Shown here piece by piece: positions 13,601 through 22,735 of a DNA stretch of 64,000 nt. The stretch is taken from positions 142,333,501 to 142,397,500 of the forward strand of contig CM032232.1 in assembly GCA_019009955.1 (NCBI GenBank), in the 5' to 3' direction. Position 1 is the first letter of the stretch. Each line of letters begins with the position of its first letter. The notes under the pieces were generated by a model that saw only the letters and a program-made list of their open reading frames with translations, did no database searches and was not told the DNA's origin. The position numbers and the translations under genes are program-made. This DNA is from Riptortus pedestris. Lineage: Eukaryota > Arthropoda > Insecta > Hemiptera > Alydidae.

Positions 13601-16600
13601 CGTATAACTCATTTATACTTCCGTATACGGCAAAAGTGCATATAACAAAAGTTACTCTAAATTACAAAATAAACAACTTTTGTTATGTGCATATTTGCCG
13701 AAAAACCAATAGGAAACGAAATATCGCTATTTTTAATTTCAGGTCTCCCTTATAACCCCCACTCCTGTTCGTCTTAGAGAATATTAATATAGCCTAAAGT
13801 CTAAGTTGGGCTAGTAGTAATATACATACCAAGTTTCATAAAATTCGGTTCAGCCGTTTATGCGTGAAAAGGTAACAAACAAACAAACAAACAAACAAAC
13901 AAACAAACAAACAAACAAACAAACAAACAAACATACACGAAAGAAACAAAATGCAGTTATGGTGTCTATGACATGTGAAACGAAAAGTTATCGTGAAATT
14001 TCGCAAAAAAAATCAATGTACAGACAGAGGTTACAATTTTATATATATATAGATATATATATATATATATATATACAGTTTTGCACGGACTTCATTTTCG
14101 TCATCTCCTAGGTAGGATCGATGGACATTTGAAGAAAAATTTTGAAAAGTCCGTCATGAGTACAACCTCAATAGCTGATTTCCCTTAAGGGAAATCTGCT
14201 AAAATGATTATTTGACCTATACCATACTCAATATTTAAATGTTTAATGAAACTCTAATGTTCATATTTATTAATGGATGAAATCGAATAGGGCGAGGGGA
14301 GGAGGGGAGTTACACATTTCAATCTCCTTTATTATGAGATGGATGGAAAAATGTTATAGATCCAATCTTGTTAAAATATTGATGCCCTACAATTGTTGCT
14401 GTATACATTAATTAGTAACTCATATATTAAGAGATTAATTTGTATTTTATTGTTTCAACTTTCAGTAGACCCCTAATTCTACTTATCAGATTATTACTTA
14501 GAAATAGACGATATATGGCGAGACGAGATTAGTAGTGTGTTATACCAGCATGTGGGAAATCTGCTTAGTTTATGCAGCTCTTAAAAGAAAGTAAATTAAT
14601 GATAAGTAGTACGAAAATGAGTATTAAGATCTCAGCAGTAAATTAGTCTAATATGGAGGTGTGAAGGCCCTTTTCCATACCTCCTTATCATAAAGGATAA
14701 ATAGATCATTATCATAGATAAAAGAATAATGAATCACAAAATAAGTAAAGTGAGATAATTCACATAATGAATTTTAATATGAAGTTTAATTGGAGTATTA
14801 ATTTTTAATGAAATTAATATTATTTTTACCTACACGTGCAAAACTTTCCTCGAATTTATATGCTCCGCCGCCCGTTGCACAAACTGTTGTGATTAATGTG
14901 GCCATCCCTTTGCTCTTCGCCAGTGCGAGGAAGTTTGGCATTGCACAAGTCGGGAACCTCATGAAGTGAATAGTACCTTTTCTCCCTCCAATTTCGATGT
15001 CATCCATCTAAAAATAAATAAATAGACATTAATTATAAAATTAAAATTAAATTATTTATTATTGTCCACTTTTTGCAACCAAGGCTAATTGGGACGGGTT
15101 ATCTATAGGTTAACAACCATTTCTAGCCAGGATGGGACTAAGGATTTTATTTAATGAGTTTGTCACTAAATAAATTTTTTGTTGCCCAGACGGGGATTGA
15201 ACTCGTCACGCTAGGTTTACCGTGTGAGATTAAAGGCAACGCTTTAACTCACATGGCTAACCTGAGCCCCCATTAATTATAAGTAAAATATTTTTATTCA
15301 TAGAAAAGTGGACCGGAAACTATTGTAAGTAGATTTCCCATAAGCTGCACAAAGTTTCGATTAACACAAGCTAGGTGGGTGAAATTCATGTAAGTAATAA
15401 ACTGTTTAGAATTATGATATATTATATTTGAATAATGTAAACAATTCTTCAAATCATGAAAATCCAATATTTGTTTATGCCTGACACACTCCACTGTATG
15501 AGTAATAGGCTTCAAAGGTATGTAACCAATAGAATGAATCAGTTGTATTCCAGATATCCAGTGTTATTAACTCTATATGAATCAATAATTGAATATGGGT
15601 ATTATTTGTACAGTTAAATGTTAATTTTTTTCAAATAAATAAATCTTCTGATAATCAAACTATATTAAAAATTTGTTTTTAACATGATTGAAGGATTGTT
15701 TCTCATTTTGAAAATTTCAGTAATGGTAATGAATGACATGCACCCATTTGTACCGGGTCTAAATTTTCTAAATGCAATGGGTGCACCTTTCTCATTACAG
15801 CCAGCACAAGTACAACATTTTATTTAGCAGGTTTCCCCTTAAGGGAAATCTGCTATTCAGGTCATGTTCATGACACAATTTTTAAAATTTTTCTTCAAAT
15901 GTCCATTGATGCTAAGAGATTAACATTAACAATGGTACATTACAATATGGGGTCACCAAAGTTCCTAAAGCCCTCCCCCCTATTTTGAGCAACAATTAGA
16001 GTTTATGATGATTTTTGGAGAGTTGATAATTAACAATAGTCAAAAATTACAATAAAAAATGCCTACCGACTATTATGAATTTATATCAACTCATTAAGCA
16101 ATTCTGGCTGAGATTCAAATGCACAACCGGAGTGGGAAAATTATAATGATCATTTACTAAAACTTGTAAAAATAATATATTTTTAGTGATAGTAATATGT
16201 AATGGGTGCTTATTTAAACCATGAACGAAAGAAAAGACCTTGACAAGAAAAATAGAACACGTATATTATAAGGAAATGAGATAGGGTTTTTTCTTAAGTA
16301 CTTTTTATCAGAATAACATAAATAAAGGACTTTCAAGGCCTGTTTTCAAACTCTTTAGGAGTTGGACTGCTGGCTAAGATATAATCTAATTTATTTCTAC
16401 TTTCCCACATACTTTATGCAAAATGACCCACATGTTTTAAATTAATACACATCAAGGAGATTAATCCCAACATAATTACATGAAATTAAACAAAGAACTT
16501 CCTGGCAGATACAAATCGTTTAATGGAACAAGTAACACGGACTTGGCAGATTTCAAGATTATGATACAACTACTCGGAATAAAACCTTGACTTATCTTAA

Positions 16601-18575
16601 ATATGCCAAACAACCTCGACAGAGTTAGCTTTATCAAAAATCTCTCTTGGCAATAACCTAGATTTACTGAAAAAATATGACACAGTCCTGGAAGATGTAA
16701 GGTTTGCATTATCCAAAATAAGCTGATTTTATCCCATCAGATACCTAGCATAACTGAGAAGCACTTTCTTTGAGTAGATACCCACAAAAACCTTTAAAAT
16801 CTTTGGCTTAATAACCCACAAAATATCTTTAATCAAAGTTTACAAGCACTCCCAAATAGTAGATATTGTGTTTTATCCACAACAATAAAGCTCCATCTCT
16901 TGGTGGAAACCTAAATTTATTAAAATGAAAAAGAACTGTTTTCAAAAGTACATAAAACACCCTCCTAGAAAATAGTATTTAAAAATTTAGAGTGCTCTAG
17001 CGGGAGATATTTAGTAGTAACCAAAATGTTGGTGCTGTATTATTAAAGGCTATACGTATATTATTAGGTGGAATTAATCTAGTGATAGTTCATGTGAATC
17101 TGAAGTCCAGTTCCACAGGAACAAACAAGGAAAAGTAGAGCCCTACAAGGAAATACTGTGTTTTCCCATTGCTAAGGTCAAAGATCTGTTTATTCATGAC
17201 TACCTGTTTATCTTACATCAGTTTTTTCAGAACACAGGCTGCGGTAGGATGGCTTTCAAATAATTTTGGAATTCAGATAAATTCAATCCTCCAGAAAAGT
17301 ATTGCCCCTTATTTGTTTCTGTGGAAATCACTAATTCTTCTCGAGGAAAAAATTCACCAAGCATAGTCTTCTAGATAAATCAGTATTTTTTGATCTAATG
17401 CATGAAAATGGATATGTAGAGATAAATGCAATAGGTTTGCAGGGTTATTTACTTCCCATACAACTCCCAATAGGACAGTTCTGTAAGGCTCGATTATTCC
17501 TTCAAAATATTTAAATATTCAGTTTCAGTCAAGTAACACAAAATTGTAAGAGTTAAATTGGTGTGAGCACAACAGCAAAATTAGGAATAAGAAAGGTAAG
17601 AATAAGGAAATAGGTTGTAAAATAAGTTTGTAGCATTTGCCGATATTTCAATTTAATCCTCTCTGTGTTTATAAAATCATATTTACTTGGTCAATAATGT
17701 TTACATATTCTAAAAAAAGATTAGGGTCCCCAGTTGGAACAATGAAAGACAGCGGTAGAGCAAAAGCATCTAGAATTGACTAATCACAAAGGCATAGCTT
17801 TCCATCATGATAATGCCCGTCCTTACGTGTCATTGCAGACCCGGCAGAAATTATTGGAGTTTGGCTGGGATGTGATCCCCCACCCACCTTATTCAAAAGG
17901 TCTTGCACCAACAGATTTCACTTATTTTGAGCCCTTCAAAACTTTCTTAACGGGAAACACTTTAATTCGCTCGATGACTGCGAAACGTACATAGAGGAGT
18001 TCATTGCACAAAAATCTGAGAAGTTGTGGGAAGATGGAATTAAAATAAATTACCTGAAAGATGGCAACATGTAATAGATAAAAATAGATCATATATAACT
18101 GATTAAAAATATTTACAAGAATCTGAAATTTTTAATGAAATCACCAATAAAAAACGCTATGAGCTTATTTTACAACCCAATAAATTCAAACACAATTAAA
18201 AATAAATACAACCTGAAGATGTATATCTCTGTGTCCAGTTTTCCCGTAAGCAGAATTTTTAGTCAAGTATCTTCGAATGTTTTTGAGGACTTCCACTTCT
18301 TCATTTTCTTCATCTGGAGTTATGTCCTTAGGCTCAAAGTAAACTAGCTTAGTCAATGTCCCTCCGATATCCATGCCGAACCATGGCATGCCTGAAATAT
18401 TACATAGTAGCTCAAAATTTTATTTCATTATTAATAATTATATGACGTATAATGAAGAGTTAAGAATAAGAAACTCACATGGATAATCGGATGATTCGGA
18501 GATACTACGCCCATTGGGAATACTACCAGTAGCCATTCTCAAGCGTACACACACTTTACAACATCTAGGAGCCAT
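384..18575 (-). CDS. PANK: Pantothenate kinase gene, seven coding exons, 3' end beyond window
   Basis: Catalyses ATP-dependent phosphorylation of pantothenate, the regulated first step of CoA synthesis. Coding exons read on the minus strand are 18575-18479, 18391-18213, 15007-14834, 8385-8218, 6696-6620, 2513-2337 and 519-384. They join in frame to 336 codons. Visible family motifs are [19 protein letters not shown] (about residues 35-53, nucleotide-binding start), [12 protein letters not shown] (135-146, around the catalytic glutamate), YKRISGTS (225-232) followed by [15 protein letters not shown], and [12 protein letters not shown]. Animal PANKs of this type are about 370 residues, so roughly 55 C-terminal residues (the region after ALNEKINR) should lie left of base 384. 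Introns are up to 6.4 kb and filled with HE repeats, a SINE, mariner pieces and Helitron A. An AG lies directly before the ATG, implying a spliced 5' UTR upstream. PANK1-4 subtype cannot be decided; the kinase motifs argue against the degenerate PANK4. Confidence 0.95.
1283..1800 (-). repeat. HE repeat, 3' fragment
   Basis: Minus-orientation copy beginning at a decayed 3' hairpin (TTTTAGCAGATTTG...GAAGGGAAATCAGC) and continuing through the short TATATA core to the CCCCCAC block. Family definition is given under 52804-53458. Confidence 0.7.
1900..2060 (+). pseudogene. Mariner transposase N-terminal fragment
   Basis: Plus-strand reading gives [20 protein letters not shown] then [13 protein letters not shown] and stop, typical of the second helix-turn-helix region of DD34D mariners (WF.RFKSGDF...D..R.G.P). 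It lies in the intron between PANK exons 6 and 7. Confidence 0.75.
2337..2513 (-). CDS. PANK: PANK coding exon 6, [11 protein letters not shown] motif
   Basis: Acceptor CTTTCAG|CTTGGG and donor GCAG|GTAAAC. It encodes [16 protein letters not shown] then [21 protein letters not shown] longer reading frame running upstream past the acceptor is intron read-through. Confidence 0.95.
2690..3245 (-). repeat. HE repeat, 5' half
   Basis: Matches the long HE form from GAACCAATCTTATTGCAAAT-like sequence to the CACAGTGGTG segment. Both terminal hairpins are missing. Confidence 0.65.
3340..3920. repeat. Inverted-repeat (foldback/MITE-like) segment
   Basis: GCAAAGTGTATCTTTTCTGT at 3368 recurs inverted at 3434-3459 (ACAGAAAAGATACTTTGC) and again in diverged form at 3836-3862. 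An inverted pair TTTTCATTATACTGT lies at 3480-3496 and 3895-3910. No coding frame. In a PANK intron. Confidence 0.5.
4636..5010 (+). pseudogene. Jockey-like LINE 3' end
   Basis: The C-terminal coding end [20 protein letters not shown] then [18 protein letters not shown] is clearly related to the copy at 57925-58905, followed by a 3' UTR ending in ATAAAATAAATAAAAT. It is 5'-truncated, as is usual for LINEs. Confidence 0.72.
5086..5751. mobile_element. pogo/Tigger-type MITE
   Basis: Ends CAGTGGAGCGTCGATTATCC and its near reverse complement, flanked by TA duplication (5084-5085, 5752-5753). Extra copies of GATTATCCGAAC lie inside each end. Such termini are typical of pogo/Tigger families. The 666-bp interior has no transposase frame. 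It is inserted into an HE fragment in a PANK intron. Confidence 0.88.
6620..6696 (-). CDS. PANK: PANK coding exon 5
   Basis: A 77-bp exon with acceptor TTTTACAG|ATAGTG and donor ACAAG|GTTTGT. It encodes [20 protein letters not shown] then RISGT plus two bases (phase 2) that complete serine with exon 6. The arginine in YKRISGTS is the family position tied to acetyl-CoA feedback control in human PANKs (family knowledge, not shown here). Confidence 0.93.
7310..8115. repeat. Direct repeat pair, about 130 bp
   Basis: Segments at about 7310-7440 and 7960-8110 share CGCTGGAGAAGGTTAGGAGG-like sequence, GAACTGAAAATATTC, CACACCAAGTCTCAG and TTAATAAAATTGG. Between them lie a poly(A) run (7612-7640) and A/T-rich DNA. 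The origin is probably a diverged HE-related repeat. Confidence 0.6.
8218..8385 (-). CDS. PANK: PANK coding exon 4
   Basis: Acceptor TTTTTTCAG|GAAGTG and donor ATC|GTAAGT. Its 56 codons, in phase 0, contain [16 protein letters not shown] and CYYWSNPTD, matching the family segment before the second glycine-rich motif. Confidence 0.93.
8580..9475 (+). repeat. HE repeat, nearly full, long form
   Basis: Starts at a relic of the 5' hairpin (GTAGGGGCTGCATAAAC) with ACAGATTTCCCAC, has a very short TA core (ACATATATATTC), and ends CTGATTTCTCTTTAGGGAAA. It contains the recurrent open frame at 9130-9390. Confidence 0.8.
9960..10165 (+). pseudogene. LINE reverse-transcriptase C-terminal fragment
   Basis: [20 protein letters not shown] then GK, a stop, and [11 protein letters not shown]; same family as 59160-59350. 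Frames called on the opposite strand here are shadows. Confidence 0.65.
10365..10860 (-). repeat. HE repeat, 3' part
   Basis: Begins at CCTAAGGGAAATCAGCTATT and runs to TTATTCAAAGCTTAAATACC, where it stops about 85 bp before the next HE copy in opposite orientation. Confidence 0.75.
11662..14053 (-). mobile_element. Helitron A (non-autonomous, full length)
   Basis: On the minus strand it starts TCTATATATATATAAAATTG at 14053 and ends with hairpin CCCGAGCGAAGCCGGG (one strand of a stem with GAA loop), then CTTAGCTAG, with host A before and T after. These are Helitron hallmarks (5' TC, 3' hairpin, CTAG, A^T target). The 5' region holds a (GTTT)n microsatellite. The body is made of five tandem units of about 298 bp (starting near 12471, 12761, 13059, 13357 and 13655). 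There is no Rep/helicase frame. It is inserted in the (TA)n core of an HE element spanning 10944-14210. Confidence 0.88.
12471..13860. repeat. Five tandem ~298-bp units inside Helitron A
   Basis: The landmark CTCTAAAT recurs at 12471, 12761, 13059, 13357 and 13655. The units 12761-13058 and 13059-13356 are almost identical, so they duplicated recently. Each contains CTTTTGTTATGTGCATATTT, CCCCCACTCCTG and TACTTCCGTATACGGCAAAA. Confidence 0.92.
14211..14582 (-). repeat. HE repeat, second sub-form, 5' part
   Basis: Minus orientation, ending GGGAAATCTGCTTAGTTTATGCAGC-like. Body features are TGTTATACCAGCATG, GAGACGAGATTAGTAGTGTG and the long ATAGATCCAATCTTGTTAAA segment, which define a second sub-form (B). 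Confidence 0.65.
14834..15007 (-). CDS. PANK: PANK coding exon 3, CATGGG motif
   Basis: Acceptor TTTTAG|ATGGATGAC. It encodes [16 protein letters not shown] and [16 protein letters not shown]. The donor is ambiguous. CGT|GTAGGT (end 14834) joins in phase 0 to the canonical CAG acceptor of exon 4. TAG|GTAAAA (end 14830) would need the alternative acceptor GAAG|TG. Both give the same protein length. Confidence 0.9.
15039..15270 (-). mobile_element. tRNA-derived SINE with target duplication
   Basis: On the minus strand the head GGGCTCAGGTTAGCCATGTG plus a B-box-like GAGTTCAATCCCCG form a tRNA-like pol III promoter, followed by a body and a tail ending GCAAAAAGTGGAC and A/T-rich sequence. Flanks CATTAATTATAA at 15027-15038 and 15271-15282 are identical 12-bp target duplications. 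It lies in a PANK intron beside exon 3. Confidence 0.88.
15826..15925 (-). repeat. HE repeat, 3' terminal fragment
   Basis: GTTTCCCCTTAAGGGAAATC hairpin plus about 70 bp of adjoining 3' body. Confidence 0.7.
16000..17700. other. PANK intron stretch without recognised features
   Basis: A/T-rich DNA with short frames (16476-16709 minus, 17169-17366 plus) that match no motif I know. Phrases around 16480-16900 look protein-like on the plus strand but are full of stops, so an old unidentified element is possible. Confidence 0.3.
17730..18074 (+). pseudogene. Mariner DD34D transposase C-terminal fragment
   Basis: Reads [20 protein letters not shown] and [20 protein letters not shown]. The Asp in HDNARP and the Asp in APTDF are separated by 34 residues, the mariner signature. 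A frameshift near 17975 precedes [19 protein letters not shown], ending at about 18074. It is too diverged from the 1900-2060 piece to say whether both come from one family. Confidence 0.82.
18213..18391 (-). CDS. PANK: PANK coding exon 2, GMDIGGT motif
   Basis: Acceptor TTTCAG|GC and donor CAG|GTTGTA. It carries [19 protein letters not shown], an acidic linker (DEENEEVEV) and the segment ending HRDIHLQ, all at family positions. It ends in phase 0. Confidence 0.95.
18479..18575 (-). CDS. PANK: PANK coding exon 1 (start codon)
   Basis: Starts at ATG (18575-18573), immediately preceded by an AG acceptor in an A/T-rich tract, so an upstream non-coding exon is implied. It encodes 32 residues beginning [18 protein letters not shown] plus one base. 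The donor is CAT|GTGAGT. This N-terminus is poorly conserved in the family, and the internal ATG at residue 14 is an alternative start. Confidence 0.85.
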
Positions 18576-18666
18576 CTAAAAATAATATGGATATTGTTAA
18601 GATTCTTTAAAAAATAAATAACACTTGAAAAGTTAAATGTTGTTATTTCAGCCCATGTTGAAAGTT

Positions 18667-19650
18667 TTAGCAGATTTCCCTTAAGGGAAATCAGCTATTG
18701 AGGTCGTACCCATGACTCGATTTTTGACATTTTTCTTCAAATGTCCATCGGTCCTACCTAGGAGATGATGAAAATGAGGTCCATTCAAAACTGTATATAT
18801 ATCTATATATTTGTCTGTTACCGCTCTAGCGGTCGCAATTAGTGTTTAATCATTACCAAACTCGATATTTAGTCGTTTTATGTAAAAAGAAAGACTAAGT
18901 TCGTTAATGGCTAAAATCTGACAAGGGGGAGGGGGGGTTTAGAGGGGGATTTTCGAAATTTCGAAATATCTCTGTTACGTCGGATCGAAAAATTGTATAG
19001 AACCAATCTTATTGCAAATTAATGATCTATAAATGTGGTTATGTACATGTTTTCATTATCTTTAATATTAACCGAGATATTTGTGTTATTTAGTTTTCGG
19101 CCTTCATACCCCCACTCCTGCTTATGTCATATCAACAATCTGCTGTTATATTATGAAGTACTTTATTTGAAGCCTAAATAACAAATATTGTTCTCATTGA
19201 ACTTTTACATCATGAGATAAATGCAAATACGGGACGCAAGTGAGAAATCTGCTTAGTTAAAGATTAAAAAAAAGTTGCGCAGGGGCTCTGTAAACTAAAC
19301 ACATTTTCCGCATGAAGTTTTACAATAGATAAATCTACATACTGGTACTAGTTACCACCACCCTGAATATCAAGTGAATAAATACAAACGGTAATGAGTA
19401 ATCTGTCAATCAATTTCAATAACCTCTTAACGGAAAGAGTCTGAATTGTAAACAAACAGGTCTGGCAACCACTCAGAGCTAAACAGATAGATAGAAATAT
19501 TCTTCATTGGGGGAAAAAAAAATTACTGAAATATATCAGAATATAAAATATTTATTTTATTGGAAACTATCTCATATCTAGTACTGTAATTTATAATGAA
19601 TCAGAATAATTTTTATCTGAATCACTCAAATTTTAGTAGTCTTTAAATTT
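18667..19650. repeat. Two HE copies tail to tail
   Basis: 18667-19255 is a minus-oriented copy (hairpin TTTCCCTTAAGGGAAATC, short TA core, to GAGAAATCTGCTTAG). 19268-19650 is a plus-oriented long-form 5' part starting GCGCAGGGGCTCTGTAAACT. Confidence 0.75.
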
Positions 19651-20004
19651 ATTTCTGTTCTGTTCAAATAACAAATCAAATAAAGGGTTTGTTCAAAAAG
19701 TGTTTCATAGATTACTGAAGTTTGGCCAAAGTTATCAAAATTTATCTTATATAGGATAATACATTTATGAAAAATATAAAGAGTATGCAGTCTTGGAACT
19801 TTCGGTTTTTCATGAACCAATTCTTCCAATCTTGTTTCTCCTAGTGTGATTGAGTATAATTATAAATTGTCTTCAATTATAAATTATAGAGGTGTTATTT
19901 TAAATAATAGAATTTCTTTCTTTTTTAAATTATTATTCAATAATTATCTCTAAAAGTGTGGCCTCCTAATAACCGAAAAGTACCAAAGGCTGTTATGTTA
20001 TTTA

Positions 20005-20205
20005 TTTACGTTCACTTTATGTAACTACTGGCGAGTTATCAACAGGTTAGCACCCTCTTCTATCCAGGGTGAGACTAAGGATTTTATTTAATGAATTCAT
20101 CATTGAATAAATTTCTAATACCCAGATGGAGAATTGAATCCCATGAATACAGGTTTACCAAGTTTATTAAGACTCCTTAACTCACATAGCTAAACTAAGC
20201 TTCCA
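20005..20205 (-). mobile_element. tRNA-derived SINE, strongly diverged
   Basis: Shares CAGGTTAGCACCCTCTTCTA, GACTAAGGATTTTATTTAAT and ACAGGTTTACCAAG with the family body. A partial relative also lies at about 6400-6510. Confidence 0.7.
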
Positions 20206-20225
20206 ACACAAAAAAACAAACAAAT

Positions 20226-20694
20226 TCCGTCATTCCGCAGGGGCTGCATTAACTAAGCAGATTTCCCCCTTACGTCCCATATTTGCATTTATCTAATGAC
20301 GTAAAAGTTCAAAGAGAACAATATTCGTTATTTAGGCTTCAAATAAAGTGCTTCATAATATAACAGCTTATTGTTGATATGAAATGGTAGGAGTGGGGGT
20401 TTACTGAAGGCTGAAAACTAAAAAACACAAATATCTCGGTTAATATTAAAGATAATGAAAACATGTACATAACAATATTTATAGATCTTTTAATTTTCAA
20501 TAAGATTGGTTCTATACAAATTGTCGATCCGACAACAGTAACGAAGATATTTCGAAAATCCTCCTCTCTAAAACCCCCTCCCCGTGGTTCGGTTTCAGCC
20601 GTTAACGAACTTGATCTTAATTTTTACATAAAACGTTTAAATATGGAGTTTTGTAACGAGTGAGCAAAAATTGCATCTGCTAGAGCGTGAACAG

Positions 20695-20743
<49 letters not shown>

Positions 20744-20862
20744 AATGGACCTCATTTTCGTCATCTCCTGGGTAGGATCAATGGACATTTGAAGAAAATA
20801 GTCGAAAATCACATCATGAGTACGACCTCAATGGCTGATTTCCCTAAAGGGAAATATACTAA
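20226..20862 (+). repeat. HE repeat, full, with (TA)n core
   Basis: 5' TCCGTCATTCCGCAGGGGCT, TA core at 20698-20741, 3' hairpin TTTCCCTAAAGGGAAAT then ATACTAAAA. The frames reading IYIYIY here are translated microsatellite. Confidence 0.82.
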
Positions 20863-20959
20863 AAAAAAAAATGGGAGGATAAATAGTTTTAAAATGAAAA
20901 TATATTTGATATGCTTAGGGAGTTTGAGGAGAAATAATATTAAACGTGCTGCAAACTAA

Positions 20960-22199
20960 AAAAAAAAAAAATCACTAAAGCCTAAAAAATTAAGTAATAA
21001 TATTCTTTTTTATTCAGTAATATTTAGATTGATGGTATGTGTAATTTAAAAATCCCTGAACTGTAAAACTAAATTCATAGCAATAATAAAATGAATAGTA
21101 TAAGCTAAAGAGGAATGGTGAAAATAAAAGTTAGGGAGGATTAATATAATTAAATTAAGATGCTTCGGAATTTGCATTACAACATGTCATTTCGAAAGAA
21201 GATTAAAATAGAAAAAAAAATACTCACTATGCTCTAGACGTGTAGAGGACAGTAGATTAAAAATAACAATATAAAAATCCAATATTTAAACCAAATGTAG
21301 GCCTGAGAGATGAAGATTCGGTTGGAATAGAATGTGGATTAACGCTGGGATTGATTGTATGCTAATGAGTGCCTCACAATAGGTAGTTAAATATTCTGAA
21401 TATGCTTAAATTGAATAAAATTGGTTTCATCAATTAGAGATGGGAGCATATCACAATATAAACAAGACCGAGAAGGAATAGCTCAGTACACCTGTCGGAT
21501 GAGAGTCGGAAAGGAGACTGAATGCACCTCGAGCTTCTTCCTACAACTACTAGCGCTCACAAGGTCAACCCAATCTGGTTTAGACACATTTTAGTCATGT
21601 CCTTCAAGAGTGAAATACAGATAAGACTTTTAAAGACATAATCTATATTCCTGATATTACAAAAACTAGCCATTAGCGCGACAAAAAAAAGATTAAAAAG
21701 AGACCTAAACACAGATTAACGCTTCAGCTGTTTCGAGAAATAAAGAAAAAAACATTCAAGTACAAAGTTAAAAGGGATGCTTGTAGAATATGAGCTTTGC
21801 TAAGTAGTCCTTCAGAAACTTTTAGTAATTAGGCCAACTAATGATAAAATAACTCAAACTATCTGCTAAAAGTTTACTTACACCTTTCATGTGATGAATT
21901 CATGTTTTCTTTTAGATTGCTCAACCTTAGACTGCACCTATAAAGTAATAATAAACTGAGATGATTAATCATAGCTCAGTATAACGGTAATAAAAGTAAA
22001 AAGCTAAAGTATTTACATATTTTCAGAGAAAGCCATAGGAATAGAAGAGTCTGAGAATAAAGATAACAGAAAAAAAGTTTAAAAATTTGATTATCAGTGA
22101 GGTAGGTGATGTTGAATGAGAAAAAATAGCACGAAGATAATAGCTTGATGAGAAAATGTCATAATAATTACACAAGTGGAGAGGAGGTAATCAGCAGAG
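20960..22199. other. Unique A/T-rich DNA between PANK and CHMP7
   Basis: No repeat family or coding exon recognised. The 5' non-coding exon(s) of PANK are expected here, but splice donors on the minus strand could not be chosen with confidence. Confidence 0.35.
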
Positions 22200-22463
22200 T
22201 TGGGGCATGATTAGTATGTCAGCTGGTCACGTGATCAGCCTATCACTGAAACTCGCCGCACCTTCTCCCTCTTATCACTACATATAACCTTAGTACAACC
22301 TCCCGTGCTCTCTTATCAGTGTGTGTTTTAGCGCTTTTTATCTTGCACTCATTCAAAATGAAATAAACACCTTTATCCTTACAGGATGTGCATAAGAAAG
22401 AATTCAATTAAAACATCCAAACGATTGGCCGGATAAGTGAAATTTGTTTTAATACTCGGGAAA
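22200..22463. promoter_or_regulatory. Probable PANK/CHMP7 intergenic promoter region
   Basis: A more GC-rich stretch just upstream of CHMP7, free of recognisable repeats. It contains GTCACGTGAT at 22226-22235, an E-box of the type bound by bHLH-zip factors and close to the lysosomal CLEAR motif, followed by pyrimidine-rich sequence and a TCAGTG initiator-like site near 22316. CCTTACAG|G near 22384 could be a 5' UTR acceptor. The head-to-head gene arrangement makes a shared control region possible but not shown; the PANK 5' exon was not located. Confidence 0.4.
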
Positions 22464-22735
22464 ATGAGTTCGAACGAAGTAAAAAGCCCCATTAAAAAAG
22501 TCCCTTCTTGTTGGGACGATGAAAAGAGGATGACTGCATTATATGCTCCTTTCAAACTGAGAGAAACAAATCCTGTTGATTATGACTCTAAAATGAAATT
22601 TTGGCAAACAGTCATTGTCGATTGGTGCATGGAAAGAAATGACTGTTTATTAACAATAAAGAAACTTCAGGATGAATTCAAGAGGAAAGAAAGAGTGCCA
22701 TTGGGTTTAGGAGCTGTCATAGAGAACCTTGAAAG
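22464..22735 (+). CDS. CHMP7: CHMP7 exon 1 (start codon)
   Basis: Encodes MSSNEVKSPIKKVPSCWDDE through VPLGLGAVIENLE plus two bases. The donor is GAAAG|GTGAGG. The end of this exon and its donor have decayed tandem duplicates in the following 850 bp. Confidence 0.93.

Larger units (their letters stand above)
10944..14210 (+). repeat. HE repeat containing Helitron A
   Basis: 5' hairpin AGTCCGTCACGCAGGGGC at 10944, left body to the TA core near 11620, Helitron A 11662-14053, remaining TA core, then CGGACTTCATTTTCGTCATC and the 3' hairpin GATTTCCCTTAAGGGAAATC ending TGCTAAAA at 14210. It belongs to a sub-form carrying AATGGCCGATCTAATCCGAA, shared with 40690-41375. Confidence 0.88.

Noticed and set aside
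20624..20959. Frames rich in IYIYIY (also near 13860, 23663, 37132, 39722, 46676, 56013 and 57729)
   Set aside because: Translated (TA)n microsatellites, with no independent coding support.
22437..22463. Earlier GTG start for CHMP7
   Set aside because: Not an ATG; the ATG at 22464 has a better context and family-like spacing to the first conserved motif.
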